From: a virus
Virus record (IMG/VR): IMGVR_UViG_3300042922_000550
Span: 1 to 28,679 of that record
Direction: 5' to 3' (one strand)
DNA: 28,679 nucleotides
This document shows positions 15,428-24,300 of the stretch, piece after piece (the stretch's first letter is position 1; the number at the start of each line of letters is the position of its first letter). Made by a program: the position numbers and the translations under genes. The notes under the pieces are model-generated. The model worked only from the letters and a program-made list of their open reading frames with translations. It was not told the origin of the DNA and searched no databases.

Positions 15428-15746
15428 ATCTAATTTAAATAATGTTCTAGATTCATATAGAGAGGCTAAAAAAGAGGCATTAAATAACATTGGCCTCTTT
15501 GGAACTGCAGAGGCTCAATTAAGGGCAACGGTACTTACTGGAAATATGAGAAGAAGTACAACATTTGATGTACCTAATGAAAATGAAGTTGATATTGGGG
15601 CTACTAATGAGGCGCCATATGCAGTATATGTAGAGAAGGGCAGTTCTAAACAGAAGGCACAGCCTTTTATAGAACCTGCAATAACAGATAATGTAAGAAA
15701 AATAGAGGACATAATAGGAGAGGTCCTCAAAGTTAAAATGGGGTGA
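15417..15746 (+). CDS. HK97 gp10-like head-tail joining protein
   Basis: Encodes 109 residues, overlapping the stopper gene by 11 bases. The motif TVLTGNMRRSTTFDV followed by APYAVYVEKGSSKQKAQPF with a C-terminal helix is the signature of the HK97 gp10-like/minor tail family, which join tails to heads. The start lies in TGGCATTTAAATC with a ribosome binding site inside the previous gene (ggaagtga). Confidence 0.88.
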   Translation: MAFKSNLNNVLDSYREAKKEALNNIGLFGTAEAQLRATVLTGNMRRSTTFDVPNENEVDIGATNEAPYAVYVEKGSSKQKAQPFIEPAITDNVRKIEDIIGEVLKVKMG

Positions 15747-15750
15747 TTAA

Positions 15751-16119
15751 TTGGTAGATTTATATGATTATGTAATTGATAAAATTAAGGATGTTGAATC
15801 TAAGCCATATACAGATTATATCCCAAGTGATGCCCCATACCCAAGAATACAGATTAAGTTTCCCAATACATTACCAAATGGTTGGGGTGAACTTAATTTG
15901 CTTGAAATTGATATATGGGATAAGAATCATTCAAAAGCGCAGGTTGAAAGTATTGCAGACAATATTGATAAAATTTTTAAAAGACTAAATGAAACTACAA
16001 ATGATTATTGTATTCAAGTTTATAGAAATACACCATATAAGTTAAATATTCCGGATCCTGACGTGGAAATCAGGAGAAGACAATTACGATATATTATAAA
16101 GATTTATAGAAAGGAATGA
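15751..16119 (+). CDS. tail completion/terminator protein
   Basis: Encodes 122 residues starting at TTG after ggggtgatta. The pattern LYDYVIDKIKD, APYPRIQIKFP, LLEIDIWDKNHSKAQVESIADNIDKIF and a C-terminal basic strand (IRRRQLRYIIKIYRKE) matches SPP1 gp17-like tail-to-head joining proteins, which cap the tail tube. It lies exactly between the gp10-like gene and the tail tube gene, as expected. Confidence 0.8.
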   Translation: MVDLYDYVIDKIKDVESKPYTDYIPSDAPYPRIQIKFPNTLPNGWGELNLLEIDIWDKNHSKAQVESIADNIDKIFKRLNETTNDYCIQVYRNTPYKLNIPDPDVEIRRRQLRYIIKIYRKE

Positions 16120-16124
16120 TATAA

Positions 16125-17012
16125 ATGCCAATAGATACAAGTAATGTGACAACTACTGGTTTTAATCAAAAGACCATGAATCATTTGCTTTTGGATGCGG
16201 GTGCACTATATAAAAATTTTGGCTTACCTGATCAGGCTGTTATAGGAGCCACATCCGGAGGAAATGAGTTTGATGCTAAGGCGAAAATAAGACAGATAAA
16301 AGTTGATGGAGTTAAAGCTGCTAATGCTAAGGGATTAGAAGTTATAGATGATATAACAACAACGTTAAAGTGCAAATTCCTTGAAATAACAGAGGAAATT
16401 CTAAAGGCTACTCTTATAGCAAATATAGATACTGCCTCTGATACCAATTATGATATTGTAACTGGTAAAACTATTATTGAAGATAGCGATTATATAAAAA
16501 ATATAGCCTGGGTTGGGACTATCTCAGGAAGCAATAAACCGGTAATAATATTAATTGAAAATGCACTGTGTTTGGATGGCTTGCAATTAAAGGCTGAGGA
16601 CAGCAAGGATAATACCCTTGATGTTACATTTACAGCTCATGCTGATCCAACAACTCCAACAGCACTTCCATATAAAATTTATTATCCAAAGCTAGCTGAT
16701 ATGGTGGCATTTAATTTAGTTAGTGCTGCAGTTAGCGCTGGCAAGGTAGTATTAACAATGAGTGATACAGTTACTGATACAGTACCTATGGATGGATTTG
16801 TGGTTACTGTTGCAGGATCAGATGATGTAATTACAGCTGCTGTGAGAGGAACTGACACAAAGACAATTGAACTTACACTTACAACGGCACCAACAACAGG
16901 ACAGGCGGTTACAGTTGCATACACGAAACCTGCTGATACAAGTAAGCAAGTACAATCTGCAAGTGGCGTGGTATTAGAAAATATTGCAACTACAAGCGTA
17001 GCAAATATTTAA
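16125..17012 (+). CDS. major tail (tube) protein with C-terminal Ig/SwmB-like domain
   Basis: Encodes 295 residues. The first 195 or so look like a siphovirus tail tube protein (NHLLLDAGALYKNFG, IDDITTTLKCKFLEITEEILKA, LTFTAHADP-like strand near 170-180). The C-terminal 95 residues form a beta-rich add-on (VVLTMSDTV, GFVVTVAGSDDV, TLTTAPTTGQAVTVAYTKP) resembling SwmB/Ig-like modules with their typical GQAVTVAYT strand. Such domains decorate the outside of the tube and may touch the cell surface. ATG after gaaaggaatg. A strong terminator follows. Confidence 0.85.
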   Translation: MPIDTSNVTTTGFNQKTMNHLLLDAGALYKNFGLPDQAVIGATSGGNEFDAKAKIRQIKVDGVKAANAKGLEVIDDITTTLKCKFLEITEEILKATLIANIDTASDTNYDIVTGKTIIEDSDYIKNIAWVGTISGSNKPVIILIENALCLDGLQLKAEDSKDNTLDVTFTAHADPTTPTALPYKIYYPKLADMVAFNLVSAAVSAGKVVLTMSDTVTDTVPMDGFVVTVAGSDDVITAAVRGTDTKTIELTLTTAPTTGQAVTVAYTKPADTSKQVQSASGVVLENIATTSVANI

Positions 17013-17015
17013 TTT

Positions 17016-17042
17016 AAAGCACTCTTAATAGGGTGCTTTTTT
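17016..17042 (+). terminator. intrinsic terminator after the tail tube gene
   Basis: AAAGCACTC (17016-17024), loop TTAATA, GGGTGCTTT (17031-17039) and a T run to 17042. It lies between the tube gene and the chaperone gene and would reduce transcription of downstream tail genes. Confidence 0.85.
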
Positions 17043-17062
17043 ATATTTAGGAGGTAAATAAT

Positions 17063-17392
17063 ATGGTTTCTACTGAAAAAGTGTATGACATGTTACCTAT
17101 AGTAGTTGATTTATATGACAAATTGAATGCTGAAGAGTATTTAAAAAAAATTAGAAAAGAAAATCAAAGTAAAAAAAATGTAGACAGCAAAACTGTGGGA
17201 ATTGCTGTCTTCAAATATATTTTAAAAAATTCTTCAAAAGTTAAAGATGAAGTTTTTGAAATAGTTGCTATTTTTGAAGAAAAAACAGTTGAAGAAATTA
17301 AATCACAAAATTTTATGACAACAATTAATTCTTTAAAGAAGATATTCTCTGATAAGGATACTGTAGATTTTTTAAAACAAGCTATGGAATAG
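17063..17392 (+). CDS. tail assembly chaperone, short form (gpG-like)
   Basis: Encodes 109 residues; ATG after aggaggtaaa. Mostly helical and charged (KVYDMLPIVVDLYDKLN, TVGIAVFKYILKN), as expected of the first product of the two-part chaperone that wraps the tape measure protein. It sits between tail tube and tape measure. Near its end the zero-frame codons GAT TTT TTA AAA contain a slippery heptamer (17371-17377). A fraction of ribosomes should shift to -1 and make the long form. Confidence 0.88.
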   Translation: MVSTEKVYDMLPIVVDLYDKLNAEEYLKKIRKENQSKKNVDSKTVGIAVFKYILKNSSKVKDEVFEIVAIFEEKTVEEIKSQNFMTTINSLKKIFSDKDTVDFLKQAME

Positions 17393-17425
17393 GTTATTCA
17401 AGGACAATTTATCTGCTTCATAGCT
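17371..17425 (+). promoter_or_regulatory. programmed -1 ribosomal frameshift site
   Basis: T TTA AAA (17371-17377) is an in-phase slippery heptamer of the X XXY YYZ type. Two bases later AGCTATG (17380-17386) can pair perfectly with CATAGCT (17419-17425), a possible stimulatory stem. After a -1 shift the frame runs through 25 codons without a stop into the frame of the ATG at 17452 and ends at 17721. The downstream stem is closer to the slip site than usual, so its role is less sure than the heptamer. Confidence 0.8.
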
Positions 17426-17721
17426 ATTATGGAATTAACTTTAATACAAAAATGAAGTTAAAAACAGTAACTAAGTTATTAATTGATGCAAATAATCAGG
17501 ATGTTGAGAATAAATTATGGCAGCGCTGGCTAGTTGATTATGCAAGAATGGATGGTAAAACCTTTATTGGATTTAAAGACTATAAAAAAAGCCTATTAAA
17601 TGTTCCTTCCAGTAATAGTGAAGATTTATTTAATGCAAAAACAAAAGAAGAGATATTTACACAATCTGAAAAGATTATAGCAGCTTGGAAGAAAGGAGAG
17701 GGTAATTGTGGAACTGTTTAG
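17377..17721 (+). CDS. tail assembly chaperone, -1 frameshift extension (gpT-like part)
   Basis: This frame joins the chaperone at 17377 by -1 shifting and adds 114 residues (starting TSYGIGYSRTIYLLHSYYG, later WQRWLVDYARMDGKTFIGF), giving a fusion of about 219. Read alone it would start at ATG 17452 with no good ribosome binding site, which argues that it is made only as the fusion. The T part normally recruits tube protein to the chaperone-tape complex. The WxRW and FIGFKDY segments resemble phage T parts. It overlaps the tape measure start by 14 bases. Confidence 0.82.
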   Translation, partial: TSYGIGYSRTIYLLHSYYGINFNTKMKLKTVTKLLIDANNQDVENKLWQRWLVDYARMDGKTFIGFKDYKKSLLNVPSSNSEDLFNAKTKEEIFTQSEKIIAAWKKGEGNCGTV

Positions 17722-20700
17722 TGTTTTCGGCAGAGTAGTTCTAAATGATAATGGAGTAGAAGATAAACTTAAAAACATTAATCAGAAAGCTCAGGAGACA
17801 GATTCTAAGCTGTCACAATTAGGCGAAAATATATCCAGGTTTGGTGAAGGATTAACTAAAGTTGGTGAAAGCCTAGTAACACATCTTACTCTTCCTCTTG
17901 CGGCTGCAGGTGTGGGCATGGTAAAACTTGCTGAAAAAGCAAGTGATTTAAATGAAGCACAGAATGTAATAGAAAATACATTTAAAAAGTCGTCTAAAGC
18001 AATTGAGGAATGGACGAATACAACAGCAAATAGTGCAGGTATAAGTAAAACAGCTAGTAGCCAGTGGGTAGGTTTCATGGGTGCCATGCTTAAATCATCC
18101 GGTGTAACTGAACAAAAAGCTGGAGATATGTCTAAAACTTTGGTTCAATTAACTGGTGATATGAGCTCTTTCTACAATATAGGGACTTCCGATATGTGGG
18201 AAAAGATTAGGGCTGGTATATCTGGGGAAACAATGCCTTTGAAACAACTCGGCATAAATATGGATGTTGCTAACCTTGAAGCATATGCATTGTCAGAAGG
18301 AATTAAGAAGCCGTATAAAGAGATGTCACAATCTGAACAGACAATACTTAGATATAATTACTTGTTATCCGTAACCAAGGATGCACAGGGAGACTTTGCG
18401 AGAACTCTTAATGATAGTTTTGCTAACCAGGGCAGAGTTGCAAAATTAAATCTCGAAACAATAGCAACTACTTTAGGAAGTAAATTTTTACCCTCTGTCA
18501 TGCAAAGTACTAAAGGTTTAAATGATTATCTTGTAGCATTAAATAAAGCATTAAATGGTGAAAATCAGAGTAGCAAACTTGGGACAACCATAAACAATAT
18601 CGCAAATGCTGTAAATAATCTTACTCCAGAAAAAATAAAAAATTTAGTTGGAATAGGCAGTGCATTAGCGGCTTTAGGACCAGGCATAATTATTTTTGGT
18701 AAATTGACAGAGGCAACAGGCAAGTTTGAAGCGGGCATTGGCAAAGGCATAGAAGGCATTAGTGAACTTGGTAAAGTTGGAGTTGTTAGTTTTAAAGGCC
18801 TTGGAAGCGCAGCAAATGAAACATTTACAAAACTTAGCAGTATGTCAGCGTTTGAAAAGCTTAGTCCTAAGGTTAAAGAGCTAGGCAATAATTTTGAGTG
18901 GATGACAGAGAAAATAAGATATGGAAGTAATATTACCCCTGTAATTGATGGCATTAACAGTAAAATTTCAGGAGGAATGTCTAAAGTATCTGGAATTATA
19001 CCTCAAGGTGTAAAAAATATTTTTGGAACTATTTCAAAAACAATTGGTGCTGAAGCTCCTAAAGTTACTGCTGCTTTTAAAGGTATAGGAGATAAAGTAT
19101 TTTCAGGATTACAGCTATTAGTTAGCTCAGGATTGAAAATAATCGGACCAGCGGCATTAATTGGTGTGTTATTGGTCGGACTCGGATTAGCACAGACTCA
19201 GTTCGGGAGCCAGCTGAATGGCTTCTTCGATATGATTATTAAAAAAGGCCCTTCTATGATACAAAGTTTTACCGACGGTATACTTAGTAAAATACCAATG
19301 CTTATGGCTGCCGGCACCGCACTGCTTAGTAATCTTATACAAGCTATAATTACAAATTTACCGGCATTATTAAAAGCTGCAGTTCAGATTATTAATGCTC
19401 TTGTAAATGGAATAGATCAGAACTTACCCATATTAATTCCAGAAGTAATACAATTAATTCAAACTATTTTAACTGCAATAGTGGATAATTTGCCTGCAAT
19501 TATAATGGCAGGAGTAAAAATAATAGTATCTTTAGTTCAAGGCATAAGTAATAATATAACTCAAATCGTTGATGTTATCGTTAAAGTTGTAACTGAGATA
19601 ATAAAGATATTAGCTCAAAATGCGCCACTACTTATTCAAGCCGGAATACAGATTCTTGTTGCTATCATAGGGGGTTTATCTAAGGCCATACCGCAATTAG
19701 TGGCAGCACTCCCTCAAATAGTGCAAGCTATATGGAACGGCTTAAAAGCTGTTAATTGGGGGGAGCTAGGAGGTAATATCATAGATGGTATTATCGCCGG
19801 ATTAAAAGCTGCCGGCGGTGGAATTTTAAACACTTTAAAAGCTATAGCCGGTGATGCTCTTAGTGGCGTAAAGGCATTACTTGGAATACATTCTCCGTCC
19901 AGGGTTTTTCGTGATGAAGTTGGTAAAAATATTAGTCTTGGTATAGCTGAAGGTATTAATGATGTTGATTTTATGCAGTCATTAACAGATGCTTTCAATA
20001 ACACTGAGGATCCTGCACAAGCAGCAAAAAAAGTAGCTGATTTAGTATCTGAGAAAATAAAGAATATAAAAGATGAATCTTCAAAGAATATAAAGGATTT
20101 AAATAATGAGCTCTCAAATCTTAGCAATGAGGAATCTATTGCCCTTAGAGGTGTAAAAGGTAGCAATAGATATGCTATTCAGGATGAATATAATGAAAAA
20201 AAGAAAGCTATAAGTGATGAAATTCAACTCCGTAAAGACCAGGCTGATAAAGAAATTGCGGAAATTCAACGTATTGCCAAAATGTCTAAAGAGGCTTTGC
20301 AACAGGAATTAGAGGATAAAAAGAGCTTCGTTGAAAGCGTAAATAATTTAAGCAGTCAGATAGTTGATGCACTTAAGAAAAAATATTCTGAGGAAGAGAA
20401 GGCTCAGGAGGATTCATTAAATGAGCAGTTAGATAATTTAGATAAGTGGAAAGATGCAAGTGAAAAAGCTATTGATGATGTTGCAAATGCCAAAATAGCA
20501 GCACTGCAGGCTGAAAGTGATGCTCTGGATGAGCAGCAGAAAATGCAAGACAGGACAGAAAGTAATCAAAATGATTTAAATAATATTAATAAACTTAAGA
20601 GCAGCCTTGCCTATGAACATAATGATTATAATAAAGCGGAACTTCAAAAACAGATTGATCAGGCAACAGCTGACTACAATAAAAAATTACAGCAACAGGC

Positions 20701-21280
20701 CATTGAAGATAAGAAGGAATCCCTTAAAAAGCAAATGGATACTATAAAGGCTGATGCAGAAAAGCAAAAGCAGGACATTGAAAATATTTATAATACACAA
20801 AAGGCTTATTTGCAAAAAGGCCTTTCAGACTTAAAGAATTTTTATGATAAAAAGCTTTCAGATGCAAACTTAAATGCTGAAGCTGAAAAAATGATTATGC
20901 AAAATAACCAGGATGAAATTGTGGCCTTATTAAATTCCTATGGAGATCAGTATAAGGCAGCTGGGCAGACATTGGGTGATAGACTTGCTGAAGGATTTAA
21001 ACCGGCAATAGATAATATAAAAAATATGATTTCAAGTATAACTGCTGAAATTAGTTCCGCAAGGGACAGTGCTTTAAGTGTTATGCAAATGGCAGATGCT
21101 GCAGTAGGAGAAAATAATATACCATCTTCAAACACACAAAATTCTGTTACAAATAATTCAAAGACTTCAGTAACCAATAACTTTAACTTTACGCATAACA
21201 GCCCTACTAAGGCAAGCCCGGCAGAGCAAAGGCAGCAGGATGAAGTTTTATTCAGGAAAGCAATTTTTACTGTTCGTTAA
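17708..21280 (+). CDS. tail tape measure protein
   Basis: Encodes 1190 residues, GTG start after aaaggagagg. N-terminal coiled-coil (about 15-60), then a domain typical of siphovirus tape measures (GVTEQKAGDMSKTLVQLTGD, WEKIRAGISGETMPLKQLGI). A long hydrophobic region (about 465-700) contains repeats of the PxLIxAGIxIL kind. The conserved GIHSPSRVFRDEVG lies at 726-739, and a second coiled-coil of Lys/Glu/Gln repeats runs from about 770 to 1100. It sets tail length: at the usual 0.15 nm per residue the tail would be near 180 nm. It probably also helps DNA cross the membrane. Confidence 0.95.
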   Translation: MELFSVFGRVVLNDNGVEDKLKNINQKAQETDSKLSQLGENISRFGEGLTKVGESLVTHLTLPLAAAGVGMVKLAEKASDLNEAQNVIENTFKKSSKAIEEWTNTTANSAGISKTASSQWVGFMGAMLKSSGVTEQKAGDMSKTLVQLTGDMSSFYNIGTSDMWEKIRAGISGETMPLKQLGINMDVANLEAYALSEGIKKPYKEMSQSEQTILRYNYLLSVTKDAQGDFARTLNDSFANQGRVAKLNLETIATTLGSKFLPSVMQSTKGLNDYLVALNKALNGENQSSKLGTTINNIANAVNNLTPEKIKNLVGIGSALAALGPGIIIFGKLTEATGKFEAGIGKGIEGISELGKVGVVSFKGLGSAANETFTKLSSMSAFEKLSPKVKELGNNFEWMTEKIRYGSNITPVIDGINSKISGGMSKVSGIIPQGVKNIFGTISKTIGAEAPKVTAAFKGIGDKVFSGLQLLVSSGLKIIGPAALIGVLLVGLGLAQTQFGSQLNGFFDMIIKKGPSMIQSFTDGILSKIPMLMAAGTALLSNLIQAIITNLPALLKAAVQIINALVNGIDQNLPILIPEVIQLIQTILTAIVDNLPAIIMAGVKIIVSLVQGISNNITQIVDVIVKVVTEIIKILAQNAPLLIQAGIQILVAIIGGLSKAIPQLVAALPQIVQAIWNGLKAVNWGELGGNIIDGIIAGLKAAGGGILNTLKAIAGDALSGVKALLGIHSPSRVFRDEVGKNISLGIAEGINDVDFMQSLTDAFNNTEDPAQAAKKVADLVSEKIKNIKDESSKNIKDLNNELSNLSNEESIALRGVKGSNRYAIQDEYNEKKKAISDEIQLRKDQADKEIAEIQRIAKMSKEALQQELEDKKSFVESVNNLSSQIVDALKKKYSEEEKAQEDSLNEQLDNLDKWKDASEKAIDDVANAKIAALQAESDALDEQQKMQDRTESNQNDLNNINKLKSSLAYEHNDYNKAELQKQIDQATADYNKKLQQQAIEDKKESLKKQMDTIKADAEKQKQDIENIYNTQKAYLQKGLSDLKNFYDKKLSDANLNAEAEKMIMQNNQDEIVALLNSYGDQYKAAGQTLGDRLAEGFKPAIDNIKNMISSITAEISSARDSALSVMQMADAAVGENNIPSSNTQNSVTNNSKTSVTNNFNFTHNSPTKASPAEQRQQDEVLFRKAIFTVR

Positions 21281-21289
21281 GGTGATGAT

Positions 21290-22156
21290 ATGGAAAAATT
21301 AACATATACAAATTCAAGAGGTCAGAGCGTAGAATTAAACAGCTCTGGCCCTTTCTATTTATCTGATTTTGATACTGGTACTCCTAAAACTACTATGCTT
21401 ACAAGTAAAGCTCCTGGGCAGGATGGAGTAACACGTGAAGATACTCTTTTTGATGAAAGATCTCCTGTAGCCAATGGTGCTGTCATAGGTATCTCTTATG
21501 AAGATACCTTAATAAAACGTAAGTGGCTTTGTTCTGTGCTTAATCCCAAATTAATGGGTGTATTAATATATGAAAATGACACTGAAACTTATAAAATTAA
21601 TTGCACTGTTCAGGAAATTCCCACATTTAAAAATGGGGACTCAATAGCCCAGGAGTTTCAAATTCAATTCTATTGTCCAGATCCTTATTGGAAGGCTATT
21701 GATGAGATAAAAGAAGAGATGGCCGACTGGGTTGGAGATTTTGAATTTACATTTGAAATTCCAAATGATACAGGTATTGAAATGGGACACAGAATGAGCA
21801 CTCTTATTGCAAATTGTTTTAATAATGGTGACATTGAATGTGGAATAAGAGTTGAATTTACAGCTCTAGCTAGTGTTGTTAATCCAAGTATTTTAAATGT
21901 CTACACACAGGAATTTATTAAAGTTAAAAGAACATTAGTTGCGGGTGATAAGATTGTTATTAATACAGAGTTTGGAAATAAAAAAGTTGAAATGATCCAT
22001 AATGGTGTAAGCACAAATGTGTTTAACTATATAGATTTACAAACAACATTTATACAATTGGCACCTGGGGACAACCTTTTAAGATATGATGCTGAAACTG
22101 GCATTGATAACTTAGAAGTTGCAATATATTTTACTCCTAAATATGTGGGGGTGTAA
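21290..22156 (+). CDS. distal tail protein (Dit, SPP1 gp19.1-like)
   Basis: Encodes 288 residues; ATG after aaggtgatga. It shows the Dit/sipho-tail pattern: GPFYLSDFDTGTPKTT, SKAPGQDGVTREDTLFDERS, KRKWLCSVLNPKLMGVLIYE, and QFYCPDPYWKA closing the N-terminal domain; a C-terminal galectin-like beta domain follows. Dit forms the hub at the tail tip to which receptor-binding parts attach. It follows the tape measure by nine bases, as usual. Confidence 0.92.
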   Translation: MEKLTYTNSRGQSVELNSSGPFYLSDFDTGTPKTTMLTSKAPGQDGVTREDTLFDERSPVANGAVIGISYEDTLIKRKWLCSVLNPKLMGVLIYENDTETYKINCTVQEIPTFKNGDSIAQEFQIQFYCPDPYWKAIDEIKEEMADWVGDFEFTFEIPNDTGIEMGHRMSTLIANCFNNGDIECGIRVEFTALASVVNPSILNVYTQEFIKVKRTLVAGDKIVINTEFGNKKVEMIHNGVSTNVFNYIDLQTTFIQLAPGDNLLRYDAETGIDNLEVAIYFTPKYVGV

Positions 22157-22158
22157 TA

Positions 22159-23262
22159 ATGAAGAATGTACCTATAAGAATTATATCCCCACAGTTTGAA
22201 CTGCTTGGGGAAATAGATGATTATGAGAGCTTACAATTTATAAGACGATTTTATAAAGTGGGTGAATTTGAGCTTCATATAAATATTAATAAAAACCATA
22301 CTGAAAAGCTGATAAAAAATAATCTAATATTACTCGGAAGCGGATTAAATAAAGTTGGAATTATAATGCACCGTGAAAATGAAGTAGATGAAAACGGTGA
22401 AAGTACTGACACATTAATAATAAAAGGGCCTTCTTTAAAAGGTATTATGAGTAGGAGGCTTATTGTACCTCCAACAGGTGGAGACGGTTATGACAGCCAA
22501 AATGGAAGCATAGAGACTATTATGAAAGCCTTTGTTAATAATAATGTAGTAAATCCATCTGATTCAAATAGAAAGATAACTCAGATTGTTATAGCAGCAG
22601 ACCAACAAAGAGGTCAACAGGATGCATGGAGAGGCAGGTTTGAAGTATTATCTGATAAGCTTATAGAAATAGGAGAGTATTCACAAATAGGTTGGGATGT
22701 AACTCTTGATTTTGAGAATAGTGCATGGATATTTAATACCTTTATAGGGAGAAGCTTGACTGTGGATCAGGATATACTTCCTCCAGTTATTTTTAGTACA
22801 GATTTTGATAATATTAAAAATCAACATTTTATTCAAAGCCTATTGAATACTGCAAATGTAGGATATGCAGGGGGACAGGGTGATGATGCTAATAGATTGA
22901 TTCAGCAGATTGGTAGCATTACTGGATTTGAAAGATTAGAAACTTTTTTAGATTGTTCACAAGCTGCAGATATTACAGAACTTACTACACAAGGCACTCA
23001 AAAATTAAACGAACTAAAAGAAATACAGACTTTTGAATTTCAAATAATACCAGATAATTCGTTTATTTATGAACAGGAGTATGATCTTGGTGATATGGTA
23101 ACTGCACAAAGTAAAAAATGGGGTATTACAATGGACTGCCAAATAGTTGAATTGAAAGAGATATACGAAACTACAGGGAATAGTATTGAAGCTACATTTG
23201 GCACTAATATTCCTAACTTATTAACAATACTTAAAAGGAATTCAAAAAAGTTGGTTAGATAA
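22159..23262 (+). CDS. tail-tip protein (ReqiPepy6 Gp37-like / Tal-like)
   Basis: Encodes 367 residues; ATG after gtgggggtg. IRIISPQFELLGEIDDYESLQFIRRFYKVGEFELHI fits the Gp37-like family as a pattern (early FELLGEID, then YKVGEFELHI). LIIKGPSLKGIMSRRLIVPP and a late strand NSIEATFG are also typical. Such proteins form the tail tip beneath Dit in Gram-positive siphoviruses. No peptidase or hydrolase motif is visible, unlike many Tal proteins with cell-wall-degrading C-termini. Confidence 0.85.
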   Translation: MKNVPIRIISPQFELLGEIDDYESLQFIRRFYKVGEFELHININKNHTEKLIKNNLILLGSGLNKVGIIMHRENEVDENGESTDTLIIKGPSLKGIMSRRLIVPPTGGDGYDSQNGSIETIMKAFVNNNVVNPSDSNRKITQIVIAADQQRGQQDAWRGRFEVLSDKLIEIGEYSQIGWDVTLDFENSAWIFNTFIGRSLTVDQDILPPVIFSTDFDNIKNQHFIQSLLNTANVGYAGGQGDDANRLIQQIGSITGFERLETFLDCSQAADITELTTQGTQKLNELKEIQTFEFQIIPDNSFIYEQEYDLGDMVTAQSKKWGITMDCQIVELKEIYETTGNSIEATFGTNIPNLLTILKRNSKKLVR

Positions 23263-23274
23263 GGATGTGATCAT

Positions 23275-24300
23275 ATGGAAAAAAGCAGCTTTTTTAATAG
23301 CATAAATGGAGATAGAAAATACCTGGCATCTGATTTTGCAGTATATTTTGCAAAGTTTATTGGTAATGGAGTATTCCCTAATCCAAGCAACAACCTTCAG
23401 GTGATGTCTAATGGTGATATGACAGTAACGGTTAAAGCCGGGGCAGGTTGGATTAATGGATACATGTACCTAAATGACAGTGATTTAATTTTGCCTATAG
23501 ATGTAGCGGATGGGGTTTTAAATAGAATAGATAGAATAGTTTTAAGAATGGATACTGCAGGCAGAGCAATAAATTCTATTGTAAAAAAAGGTACATTTGC
23601 AAGCTCTCCAGTAGCCCCTACATTACAAAGGGATGCAGACGGCTACGAATTAGGACTAGCTGATATCTATGTTGCAGCTGGAGCTACACAAATTACCCAG
23701 GCAAATATAACCGATTTAAGGCTAGATAATAATTTTTGCGGAATTGTTCATGGTACAGTAGATCAAATAGATTTAACTACTTTATTTAATCAGTATACAG
23801 TGGGTTTTCAAGCCAAAGAGGTAGATTTTGAAAATGAGTTTACTACTTGGTTTAATACTGTAAAAAACCAATTAAGCGGTGATGTTGCTGGTAATTTACA
23901 AAATGAGATTGGTGCTTTAACTAGTTTAAATACAACTGAGAAATCTAATCTGGTAGGGGCAGTAAATGAAGTTAACAACAATTTAGCGTCGCTTTCGGCA
24001 GACAATACGACATTTGAAAATAATACTAATTCAAGTATTGATGCAATTAATGTTAAATTATCTGATTATAATGCATACGCAAGTTCCGTTGATGCAAATG
24101 GTATTTATACAATAATGCAATATAAAAGAGCAGATGGAACGTTGTACATGAAGTCAACTTTAAGCGGTGGCACTTCACCTAATTACACAACCGACACATG
24201 GCAATTCTATGATAATTTAGGTACCACAGTAATTGCTACTAAGACATGGACTATAACATATGATGCCAATGGGAAAATAACCTCTAAGGTGGTGGCATGA
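23275..24300 (+). CDS. baseplate/tail fibre protein
   Basis: Encodes 341 residues; ATG after aaggatgtgatc. The N-terminal 160 residues (FFNSINGDRKYLASDFAVYFAKFIGNGVF, given here only as its FFNSINGDRKY and DFAVYFAKF motifs) match the tip-anchoring domain of clostridial and other Firmicutes fibres. A coiled-coil-like middle (about 175-265, with LTSLNTTEKSNLVGAVNEVN) and a beta-rich C-terminus (GTLYMKSTLSGGTSPNYTT, TWTITYDANGKITS) follow. It likely trimerises and links the tip to receptor-binding proteins. It overlaps the next start (GCATGATGG). Confidence 0.8.
   Translation: MEKSSFFNSINGDRKYLASDFAVYFAKFIGNGVFPNPSNNLQVMSNGDMTVTVKAGAGWINGYMYLNDSDLILPIDVADGVLNRIDRIVLRMDTAGRAINSIVKKGTFASSPVAPTLQRDADGYELGLADIYVAAGATQITQANITDLRLDNNFCGIVHGTVDQIDLTTLFNQYTVGFQAKEVDFENEFTTWFNTVKNQLSGDVAGNLQNEIGALTSLNTTEKSNLVGAVNEVNNNLASLSADNTTFENNTNSSIDAINVKLSDYNAYASSVDANGIYTIMQYKRADGTLYMKSTLSGGTSPNYTTDTWQFYDNLGTTVIATKTWTITYDANGKITSKVVA

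Noticed and set aside
17452-17721. Independent gene starting at ATG 17452
   Set aside because: No ribosome binding site precedes it, and the -1 frame is open back to the slippery heptamer, so it is better read as the frameshift extension.
19714-20166. Minus-strand open frame of about 150 codons inside the tape measure gene (and similar ones at 826-1266, 3048-3440, 11334-11681)
   Set aside because: They run opposite to strong plus-strand genes, have Ser/Leu/Phe-rich shadow composition, and lack ribosome binding sites or recognisable domains.
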